From: UBA4615 sp046046245
Lineage (GTDB): Bacteria > Pseudomonadota > Gammaproteobacteria > Burkholderiales > Burkholderiaceae_E
Length of the DNA: 49,897 nucleotides
Reading direction: 5' to 3'
Assembly: GCA_046046245.1 (NCBI GenBank)
Contig: JBJOKE010000024.1
Coordinates: 1 to 49,897, forward strand
The notes beneath the pieces were generated by a model. That model made no database searches. It was not told where the DNA came from and was given only the letters and a program-made list of their open reading frames with translations. The position numbers and the translations under genes were made by a program. Each line of letters begins with the position of its first letter. Position 1 is the first letter of the stretch. Below, one piece after another: positions 33,432 through 42,202 of this stretch.

Positions 33432-35117
33432 TCAGCCGATCGCCGATGCGCTCTTCGCCTGCGCTCGCAGCACGTGCTTCTGGATCTTGCCGGTCGAGGT
33501 CTTCGGCAGCTCGAGGAAGCGGATCTCGCGCGGGCACTTGAAGTGCGCCAGGTGCCGGCGACAGTGCGCGACCAGCTCCTCGGCGAGCGCCTTCTCGGCC
33601 GCGGCGTCGGCGGGCCGGTGCGAGGGACGCAGCTCGACGAAGGCGAGCGGCGTCTCGCCCCACTTCGCGTCGGGCCGCGCGACCACGCCCACCGCCATCA
33701 CCGCCGGATGCCGGTAGAGCGCGTCCTCGACCTCGATCGACGAGATGTTCTCGCCGCCCGAGATGATGATGTCCTTCGCACGGTCCTTCAGCTTCACGTA
33801 GCCGTCGGGATGGAGCACGCCGAGGTCGCCGGTGCGGAACCAGCCGCCCTCGAAGGCCTCGCGGGTCGCCTTCTCGTTCTTCAGGTAGCCCTTCATCACG
33901 ACGTTGCCGCGGAAGACCACCTCGCCCATCGTCGTCGCGTCGCGCGGGACCTCGCGCATCGTCTGCGGGTCGACCACCGTGCAGCCCTGCTGGACCTGGT
34001 AGCGCATCCCCTGGCGGCCGTTGAGGTCCACCTGCTCGGCGAGCGGCCGCGACATCCAGTCCTCGTGCTTCGCGCAGGCGGCCGCCGGTCCGTAGACCTC
34101 GGTCAGGCCGTAGACGTGGGTGACGTCGAAGCCCATCGTCGCCATGCCCTCGATCATCGCGGCCGGCGGTGCCGCGCCCGCGACCATCGCCTTGACCTGC
34201 CAGTCGATGCCCTCGCGCAGCCCGGCGTCCGCCGAGATCAGCGTGCTGTGCACGATCGGCGCGCCACAGTAGTGGGTCACGCGATGCTCGCGGATCAGCC
34301 GGAAGATCAGCGCCGCGTCGACACGGCGCAGGCAGACGTTGGTGCCGGCCACCGCTGGCAGCGTCCACGGGAAGCACCAGCCGTTGCAGTGGAACATCGG
34401 CAGCGTCCACAGGTACACCGGGTGGCGCGGCAGGTTCCAGGCGAGCACGTTGCCGACCGCATTCAGGTAGGCGCCGCGGTGGTGGACCACCACGCCCTTC
34501 GGGTTGCCGGTCGTGCCCGAGGTGTAGTTCAGGCCGATCGCATCCCATTCGTCCTCGGGCATCCGCGGCACGAACGCCGACGGGTCGCCCTGCGCGACGA
34601 AGGCTTCGTATCCGATCTCGCCGAAGCACTCGCCGCCGCCGGTGTGCTCGGGGTCGTCGACGTCGACGACGAAGGGCACCCGCCGGCCGTCGGCGCGCAG
34701 CTGGTCGACGGCGGCTTTCGCCGCGGCGGAGAACTCGCGGTCGACGATCAGCACCTTGCTGTCCGAATGCTCGAGCACGAACGCGACGGTGGCCGCGTCG
34801 AGCCGCGTGTTGATGCAGTGGAGCACCGCGCCGGTCATCGGCACCGCGAAGTGCGCCTCGATCATCGGCGGCGTGTTCGGCAGCATGACCGCCACGGTGT
34901 CGCCGTCGCCGAGGTCCATCGCGGCGAGCCGCGATGCGAGCGCCCGCGCCCGCACGCGGACCTCGGCCCATGTCCGGCGCAGCGGACCGTGGACGACCGC
35001 GAGGCGGTCCGGATAGACGTCGGCCGCCCAGTCGAGCAGCGACAGCGGGGTCAGCGGGACGTGGTTCGCCGGGTTGCGGTCGAGGCCCTGGCGATACGGA
35101 TTCGGATGCGTCGGCAT
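33432..35117 (-). CDS. AMP-forming acyl-CoA synthetase
   Basis: This 561-residue adenylate-forming enzyme activates a fatty or other carboxylic acid with ATP and CoA. It has the P-loop YTSGTTGNPKG (198-208), VYGLTEVYGP, a GGWFRTGDLGVLHPDGY block, KDIIISGGENISS and the C-terminal catalytic Lys in PKTSTGKIQKHVLR. The sequence LPMFHCNGWCFPW is typical of the medium/long-chain and 3-methylmercaptopropionyl-CoA ligase branch. The ATG at 35117 gives the family N-terminus (NPANHVPLTPLSLLDWAAD). It is divergent from a GNAT acetyltransferase, with an inverted repeat between them. The exact acyl substrate is not determinable. Confidence 0.94.
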   Translation of the reverse strand: MPTHPNPYRQGLDRNPANHVPLTPLSLLDWAADVYPDRLAVVHGPLRRTWAEVRVRARALASRLAAMDLGDGDTVAVMLPNTPPMIEAHFAVPMTGAVLHCINTRLDAATVAFVLEHSDSKVLIVDREFSAAAKAAVDQLRADGRRVPFVVDVDDPEHTGGGECFGEIGYEAFVAQGDPSAFVPRMPEDEWDAIGLNYTSGTTGNPKGVVVHHRGAYLNAVGNVLAWNLPRHPVYLWTLPMFHCNGWCFPWTLPAVAGTNVCLRRVDAALIFRLIREHRVTHYCGAPIVHSTLISADAGLREGIDWQVKAMVAGAAPPAAMIEGMATMGFDVTHVYGLTEVYGPAAACAKHEDWMSRPLAEQVDLNGRQGMRYQVQQGCTVVDPQTMREVPRDATTMGEVVFRGNVVMKGYLKNEKATREAFEGGWFRTGDLGVLHPDGYVKLKDRAKDIIISGGENISSIEVEDALYRHPAVMAVGVVARPDAKWGETPLAFVELRPSHRPADAAAEKALAEELVAHCRRHLAHFKCPREIRFLELPKTSTGKIQKHVLRAQAKSASAIG

Positions 35118-35225
35118 GGTGCGCGGTATTCCGGGAGGTGGGGCGGGTCGCCCGATTCTAGGCGCCGGGCCCGGATCCCGGCGGCCGGGCACGTTCCGCG
35201 TCTCGGAACCCGGGCGTACCCGTCC

Positions 35226-35266
35226 GTGCAAGAGACTATTGCACCGCAGCATCAGAGTGCTAGCCT
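35226..35266 (+). promoter_or_regulatory. Promoter-like hexamers overlapped by a dyad
   Basis: GTGCAA-N7-TTGCAC is a perfect inverted repeat at 35226-35244. Its right arm (TTGCAC, 35239-35244) also serves as a -35 for TAGCCT at 35261-35266 (16-base spacing), upstream of the GNAT gene. The dyad overlapping the -35 fits a repressor or LysR-type site in the divergent GNAT/acyl-CoA synthetase region. Confidence 0.5.
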
Positions 35267-35271
35267 AGGCG

Positions 35272-35287
35272 CTCCGGTTCGCCGGAG
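35272..35287 (+). promoter_or_regulatory. 5' hairpin immediately before the GNAT ribosome-binding site
   Basis: CTCCGG-TTCG-CCGGAG forms a perfect 6-bp stem with a TTCG tetraloop, adjacent to AAGGAG (35288-35293) and the ATG at 35299. If the promoter call above is right, the hairpin is at the extreme 5' end of the mRNA, where it could stabilise the message or affect ribosome access. Confidence 0.5.
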
Positions 35288-35298
35288 AAGGAGTATCC

Positions 35299-35859
35299 AT
35301 GCCCCATCTCGTCCATGTGCTGGGCGTCTCCGACCGTGACGCACTGCACCAGCACTTCGCGGCCCTCGAACCGGGGGACCTGCGGATGCGCTTCGGACGC
35401 CACCCCGACCGGGACTGGCTCCGCCTCTACGTCGAGGGGATCGACTTCGCGCGCGACGCGGTGCTGGGCGTGCGCGAGGGCACGGCGCTCGCCGGCGTCG
35501 CGCACGTCGCGCTGTTCGACGGCGCGGCCGAGCTCGGCCTGTCGGTGCTGCCGTCGCGGCGGCGCCGCGGCATCGCGTCGGCGCTGTTCGACCGCGGCGT
35601 GCTGCACGCCCGCAACCGCGGCATCGTCGAGCTGTTCATCCATTGCCTGTCCGGAAACCGGGCGATGCGCCGGATCGCGCGCAGGGCGGGGATGCGCATC
35701 CTGGTCGAAGGCGTCGACGCCGACGCCTGGATCGAGCTGCCGCCGGCCACCCCGTTCACGCTCGGCCAGGAACTCGTCGCTAGGCAACTGACGCTGGTCG
35801 ACCTGGCGCTGCAGGCGCCGTGGGCGGCACAGCGGGCCACGGCGCGCTCGGAAGCCTGA
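35299..35859 (+). CDS. GNAT-family N-acetyltransferase
   Basis: This 186-residue protein has the GNAT core: GVREGTALAGVAHVALF (beta strands), LGLSVLPSRRRRGIASALFDRG with the acetyl-CoA pyrophosphate loop RRRGIA (88-93), ARNRGIVELFIHCLSGNRAMRRIARRAGM, then a C-terminal strand region. The acceptor is unknown. AAGGAG lies 5 bases before the ATG, an excellent ribosome-binding site. Its last 80 bases overlap the end of the convergent histidine kinase gene, so the two mRNAs are antisense to each other at their 3' ends. It diverges from the acyl-CoA synthetase; a role in protein or CoA metabolism control is speculative. Confidence 0.88.
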   Translation: MPHLVHVLGVSDRDALHQHFAALEPGDLRMRFGRHPDRDWLRLYVEGIDFARDAVLGVREGTALAGVAHVALFDGAAELGLSVLPSRRRRGIASALFDRGVLHARNRGIVELFIHCLSGNRAMRRIARRAGMRILVEGVDADAWIELPPATPFTLGQELVARQLTLVDLALQAPWAAQRATARSEA

Positions 35860-38677
35860 CCCGGAAGCGCGAGCCGCGGCCGGGCTCGCTGTCGACCTCG
35901 ATCCGGCCGCCCATCAGCTCGACGAGCCGGCGCGACAGCGCCAGTCCGATCCCGCTGCCCTCGATCGAGCCGTGTTCGCGGCCGAGCCGCTCGAAGGGCT
36001 CGAACAGGCGCTCGCGATCGGCCGGCGCGATGCCCGGCCCGTCGTCCTCGACCTCGATCCAGCTCCAGCGGCCGGCGTCCTCGCCGGCCGACAGCCGCAC
36101 CGTGCCGCCGCGCCGGTTGTACTTCACCGCGTTCGACAGCAGGTTCACCAGCACCTGCCGCACGCGGGTCGGGTCGCCGTGCATCGCGAGGCTCGGGCCG
36201 TCGTCGGGCAGGCCGACGAGCCGCACGCCGGCCTCGGCCGCGGCGAGCGAGACCAGTCGCAGGCTCTGCCGGCAGACCGCGGGCACATCGATCGGCTCGT
36301 GCCGCAGCTTCAGCCGGTCGGACTCGATCCGCGTGAGATCGAGCAGTTCGTCGATCAGCGCGCCCAGGTGGCCGCCGGCCTCGCGGATCGCGCGCAGCCG
36401 CTCGCGCTGCGCGGACGCGAGCGGCGCGTCGGCATCGATCTCCATCAGCTGCGCGAAGCCGAGCACCGCGTTCAGCGGGGTGCGCAGCTCGTGGCTCATC
36501 CGCGACAGGAAGTCGGACTTCGCGCGGCTCGCGGCCTCGGCCTCGGCGCGTGCGCGCTCGGCCGACACGATCCGCCGGCGCTCGCGCGCGTCGCGCATCA
36601 CCAGCGTGTAGAGCGTGCCGCCGTCGACGGTCACCGGCGCGAGCGTGGATTCGACCGGGAACTCGGTCCCGTCGGCGTGCAGCACCCCCAGCGTGCGCCC
36701 GCCGCCCACGCCGCCGGCGGCGTCGAGCGCGACCCGGCGCACGGTCTCCATCGCCTCGCCGCGCAGGCGCGGCGGCACCATCGGCAGGAAGGACCGGCCG
36801 AGCACGTCGGCGGCCGGCCGGCCGAACATCGCCTCGGCGGCGGCGTTGAACAGCACGACGCGGCCGCGGTCGTCGATGGCGACGATCGCGTCGTGCGCCG
36901 AGTCGATCACCGCCGACAGCCGCGCGCGGCTTTCCACCAGCGCGACCTCGGCCGCCTTGCGCGCCGAGATGTCGGTGATCGTGCCGTAGCTGCGGACCGG
37001 GACGCCCGCGTCGTTCCAGACCGCGAAGCCGTGGGCCGCGACCCACAGGTGGCCGCCGTCGGCGCGCCGCAGCTGGTACTCGCCGTCGAGCGGCACGCGC
37101 CGCTCGAACATCGCGGTCAGGTCGGAGAGCATCCGCACCCGGTCGTCGGGATGGATCCGCGTCGGGTCCTGCGCCAGCCGCGGCAACGGCGTGCCGGGCG
37201 GATGGCCGAGCATCTGAAGGTAGGAATCCGAGTGGAAGCTGCGGCCGAGCGCGAGGTCGTGGTCCCAGATGCCCGAGCCGGTCGCGGAGAACACCAGCGC
37301 GAGCTGCTCGCGCTGCCGGCGCAGCGAGGCCTCGACGCGCTTGTGCTCGGTGATGTCGAGCATCACCGACACCACCTGCGGCGGTTCGCCGTGGCGCGAC
37401 TGCAGCACGGACAGCGCGACCCGCGCCCAGACGACCCGCCCGTCGCGGTGCAGGTGGCGCATCTCGAAGACCGTGCCGCCCTCGCCGGCCGCCCAGCGCC
37501 GCAGCGCCGCCGCGTGCAGGTGGCGGTCCTCGGGATGCGTGGACTCGTCGGCCGCGTGGCCCAGCAGCGCCTCGCGCGGCTGCCCGAGCATCGCGCAGAA
37601 CGCGTCGTTGACCATCACGTGGCGGCCGCGCTCGCTGACCGAGATCGCGGCGTTCGACTGCTCGAACATCGCGCGCAGCTGCCGCTCGCGCAGCGCGAGG
37701 CGGGCCTGCGTGCGCTCGAAGCGTCGACGGGCGCCGAGCGCGGTCGTGGCGAGGGCGGTGGCGAGCGCGAGGAACAGCCACGCGACCCATGGCCCCTCGT
37801 CGGGCTGCGTGCGCACGAAGGGTCCGACGCCGAGCGCCGCCGGCACCGCGACGGCCACCGCCACCGCCACCAGGGTGGCCCATGCACCGAGCAGCCCGAG
37901 CCACGTGGCGCCGGCCGCGACCGCGAGCTGCAGCGCGAACAGGCCGGCCAGGCCCTCGGGCGCGTTCGGGGTCCGCGCGACGAGCGACAGCGCGACGCCC
38001 ACCACGACCAGCAGCGCGGCCCCGGCCGCCGCGCGCAGCTCGGTGCGTCGCTCGGGGGCGGTGAGGACCGCGACGCGCCACGGCGGCGACGGGCCGGTGC
38101 AGGCGGCGTTCAGCGCCAGCAGCAGCGGTACCGCGAGCACCACGCCGAGCACGTCGCCGGCGTACCAGGCGACCCAGGCGCCGAGCATCCGGTCGGCGGG
38201 CACGATGCCGGCGAGCACGAGCGCGCCGACCCCGGTGGTCGGCGGCAGCAGCATCCCGACCAGCGCCGCGCGCGCCAGCGTCCGGAAGTCGACGAGGCGG
38301 CCGAAGGCCGGATCGACGCGGCCGGCGACCAGCACCCGGCTCGCGATCCAGTAGCCGCCGCAGCAGCCGGCCGCCATCACCGGCGCCGCCCATGCCCAGG
38401 GCACGCCGATCAGCCCCTCGGTGACGAGCACGGCCACCGCGAGCGGCACCAGCATCGCGCGCCCCCAGAGGAGCAGCGCGGCGACCGCCACGCCCGAAGG
38501 CAGCCAGAACAGGCTGACGTTCGTCCCGGCGAAGGCGACCTTCAGCCCGAGCCACGCGCAGGCCGCGAAGACCGCAAGGACGACGGTGCAGCGCGCGACC
38601 CGGCGGGCCGGCGAGGGCGGCGCGTCGAAAGTCTCCGGCGCGGGCGCGCCGGGTGGCTGGTGTCCCTCGTTCGACAC
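35780..38677 (-). CDS. MASE1-PAS-PAS-PAS sensor histidine kinase
   Basis: This 965-residue membrane kinase has an N-terminal MASE1-like region of about eight hydrophobic segments (residues 30-315, with VSLFWLPSGVAVAALLLWG). Three PAS/PAC units follow: about 331-455 starting AMFEQSNAAISVSERGRHVM, about 460-590 with IWDHDLALGRSF, and about 595-715 with AIDDRGRVVLFNAAAEAMFG. HisKA (MSHELRTPLN, phospho-acceptor His near 729) and HATPase_c (LVNLLSNAVKYN, DDGPGI, GSGIGLALSRRLVELMGG) close the protein. No receiver domain or response regulator is adjacent, so it is an orphan kinase within the window. The GTG at 38677, preceded by GGGACGGG, is chosen over an in-frame ATG further upstream. Its end overlaps the GNAT gene by 80 bases. 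Confidence 0.93.
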   Translation of the reverse strand: MSNEGHQPPGAPAPETFDAPPSPARRVARCTVVLAVFAACAWLGLKVAFAGTNVSLFWLPSGVAVAALLLWGRAMLVPLAVAVLVTEGLIGVPWAWAAPVMAAGCCGGYWIASRVLVAGRVDPAFGRLVDFRTLARAALVGMLLPPTTGVGALVLAGIVPADRMLGAWVAWYAGDVLGVVLAVPLLLALNAACTGPSPPWRVAVLTAPERRTELRAAAGAALLVVVGVALSLVARTPNAPEGLAGLFALQLAVAAGATWLGLLGAWATLVAVAVAVAVPAALGVGPFVRTQPDEGPWVAWLFLALATALATTALGARRRFERTQARLALRERQLRAMFEQSNAAISVSERGRHVMVNDAFCAMLGQPREALLGHAADESTHPEDRHLHAAALRRWAAGEGGTVFEMRHLHRDGRVVWARVALSVLQSRHGEPPQVVSVMLDITEHKRVEASLRRQREQLALVFSATGSGIWDHDLALGRSFHSDSYLQMLGHPPGTPLPRLAQDPTRIHPDDRVRMLSDLTAMFERRVPLDGEYQLRRADGGHLWVAAHGFAVWNDAGVPVRSYGTITDISARKAAEVALVESRARLSAVIDSAHDAIVAIDDRGRVVLFNAAAEAMFGRPAADVLGRSFLPMVPPRLRGEAMETVRRVALDAAGGVGGGRTLGVLHADGTEFPVESTLAPVTVDGGTLYTLVMRDARERRRIVSAERARAEAEAASRAKSDFLSRMSHELRTPLNAVLGFAQLMEIDADAPLASAQRERLRAIREAGGHLGALIDELLDLTRIESDRLKLRHEPIDVPAVCRQSLRLVSLAAAEAGVRLVGLPDDGPSLAMHGDPTRVRQVLVNLLSNAVKYNRRGGTVRLSAGEDAGRWSWIEVEDDGPGIAPADRERLFEPFERLGREHGSIEGSGIGLALSRRLVELMGGRIEVDSEPGRGSRFRVRLPSAPWPAVPPTAPAAPGRPASVA

Positions 38678-38791
38678 GATCCCGTCCCGTTGGTGTGGGC
38701 GATTCTGCCACGTGAACGGTGCGATCCGGCGGGGTCGGGCCGAAGCGATTACGCTGTGCCGTCCTCCCCCTTCCATGAGCCCGGAGCAGCC

Positions 38792-39175
38792 ATGTCCGTC
38801 GAAGCCCTGACCACCGACCGGTTCGATGCCACCGTCGGCGGCAACGACATCGTCGTCGTCGATTTCTGGGCACCGTGGTGCGGCCCCTGCAAGTCCTTCG
38901 CGCCGGTGTTCGAGTCGGTGGCCGCCGAGAACCCCGACGTGAAGTTCGTGAAGGTCAACACCGACGAGGAAGGTGCGCTCGCGGGCCACTTCGGGATCCG
39001 GTCGATCCCGACGCTGATGATCTTCCGCGACCAGGTCATCGTGTTCCAGCAGCCGGGTGCGCTGCCGAAGGGCGCGGTCGACGACGTGCTGCGGCAGGTG
39101 CGCGCGCTCGACATGGACGAGGTGCGGCGGGGCGCGCGACCGCACGAGGCCGGCGAGGACCCCGGGCAGGCCTGA
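38792..39175 (+). CDS. Thioredoxin
   Basis: This 127-residue cytosolic protein has the canonical active site WCGPC (W29, C30, C33) in VVDFWAPWCGPCKSFAPVF, the cis-Pro region FGIRSIPTLMIF, and a C-terminal helix. A 20-residue hydrophilic extension after the thioredoxin core is unlike E. coli TrxA (109 residues), so it is a paralogue-type thioredoxin. GGAG lies 6 bases before the ATG. It diverges from the histidine kinase and lies in front of the tolC-like gene with a 140-base gap. Confidence 0.93.
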   Translation: MSVEALTTDRFDATVGGNDIVVVDFWAPWCGPCKSFAPVFESVAAENPDVKFVKVNTDEEGALAGHFGIRSIPTLMIFRDQVIVFQQPGALPKGAVDDVLRQVRALDMDEVRRGARPHEAGEDPGQA

Positions 39176-39315
39176 AGCGGACGGCACGGACCCGCGCGAT
39201 CGTCGCGGGAATGCGTCCGTCCGTGCCGGAAGCTGGGGCGGAATCACCGGGTCGCTGGCTATCATCCGAAGTGTCCGCCCGCTCCGGGCGAGGTGCGACC
39301 TCGGACCTCCGGCAG

Positions 39316-40662
39316 ATGCCCCGCTCTCCCCGCTTCCGCCTTGCGCGAGCCGCCTGCTGGATCGCCGCGGCCCTCGCGACGACCCCGTCCGCCCTCGCCG
39401 AGTCGCTCGGCGAGGCGCTCGCCGAGGCCCACGGCCGCGATCCGGCGCTGACCGGAGCGCGCGCGCAGTCCGACGCGACGCGCGAGCGGATCGGGGTGGT
39501 CCGGGCCGGCGGCGCGCCGACCCTCGGCCTGGGCGCCGCGGCGAACGCGCAGGTCGCCGCGATCAACGGCGGCGCGAGCCGACAGATCCAGGGCGGCAAC
39601 GGCGCACTGAACCTGAACGTGCCGCTGTACCGGCCGCAGGTCGACGCCGCGGTCCGGCAGGCCGACGCCGCCAGCCGCGCGGCGGCCGTGCAGGTCGAGG
39701 CCGCCGAGCAGGACCTGATGCTGCGCACCAGCGTCGCCTACCTCGAGATCCTGGCGGCGATCGAGACGCTGCAGACGCTGGCCGCGCAGAAGGCGGCACT
39801 GGCCGTGCAGCTGGCGTCGGCACGCCGCAGCTTCGACGTCGGCACCGCGACCGTCGTCGAGCCCAACGAGGCGCAGTCGCGCTACGACCTGGTGGTCGCG
39901 CAGGAGATCGCCGCCGAGGCCGAGCTCGCGGTCCGCCGCGCGGCGCTCGCGCAGATCGTCGGCCGCCCGTTCGAGCGCTACCGGCGCCTGGCATCCGACG
40001 CCGCGCTGCCGCCGACGGCCCCCGCCGACCTGGAGGCCTGGCTGAGGATCGCGTCGGACCAGAACCCCGCTGCGCGGCGCGCGCGCGTCGAGATCGAGGT
40101 CGCCGAGCGCGAGGTGGAGCGCCGCGCGATGGGCCGGCGGCCGGCGATCGACGGCATCGGCACGGTCTCGCGCGAAGTGAACCCGTCGCCGGTGTTCGGC
40201 GAGCTGCGCACGAACGCCGCGCTCGCCGGGCTGCAGTTCAACTGGCCGATCCACGACGGCGGCGCGGTCGACGCCGGCGTGCGCGAGGCGCTCGCGCTGG
40301 TCGGCAAGTCGGCGGCCGACCTCGAGGCGGCGCAGCGGCAGGTCGAGCTCGAGGTGCGCCGGCTCTGGCATCGGCTGGGCAGCGGCCAGGCGATCGTCTC
40401 GGCGCTGCGCGCGGCCGAGCGCTCGGCCGAGATCAGCCTGCGCTCGATGCAGCGCGCGCAGGAGGTCGGCGTGCGGGTCCTGACCGACGTGCTGAACGCG
40501 CAGCAGCAGCTCTTCGCCGCGCGGCGCGACCTGGCCCGGGCACGCTACGACGTGCTGTCGGACCAGCTGCGGCTGCTCGCGGCCGCGGGCACGCTTCGCC
40601 CCACCGACGTCCTGGCCGTCGACGCGCTGCTGTCCGAGCCCGTCTCGCCCGGCCGGCGCTGA
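39316..40662 (+). CDS. TolC-family outer-membrane factor
   Basis: This 448-residue protein has a signal peptide (residues 1-28, ending PSALA) and the TolC/OEP repeat of long coiled-coil helices: LGEALAEAHGRDPALTGARA, ALNLNVPLYRPQVDAAVRQAD, then SFDVGTATVVEPNEAQSRYDLV and the second-half QFNWPIHDGGAVDAGVREA and GVRVLTDVLNAQQQLFAARRDLARARYD. It would form the trimeric channel for a type I secretion or efflux system. No membrane-fusion or ABC gene adjoins it. A GGCTATCAT at 39257-39265 could be an extended -10. It converges (10-base gap) on the diguanylate cyclase of the giant-protein operon, which suggests it could secrete that protein. Confidence 0.92.
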   Translation: MPRSPRFRLARAACWIAAALATTPSALAESLGEALAEAHGRDPALTGARAQSDATRERIGVVRAGGAPTLGLGAAANAQVAAINGGASRQIQGGNGALNLNVPLYRPQVDAAVRQADAASRAAAVQVEAAEQDLMLRTSVAYLEILAAIETLQTLAAQKAALAVQLASARRSFDVGTATVVEPNEAQSRYDLVVAQEIAAEAELAVRRAALAQIVGRPFERYRRLASDAALPPTAPADLEAWLRIASDQNPAARRARVEIEVAEREVERRAMGRRPAIDGIGTVSREVNPSPVFGELRTNAALAGLQFNWPIHDGGAVDAGVREALALVGKSAADLEAAQRQVELEVRRLWHRLGSGQAIVSALRAAERSAEISLRSMQRAQEVGVRVLTDVLNAQQQLFAARRDLARARYDVLSDQLRLLAAAGTLRPTDVLAVDALLSEPVSPGRR

Positions 40663-40672
40663 CCCGCGCGCG

Positions 40673-42198
<1,526 letters not shown>

Positions 42199-42202
<4 letters not shown>

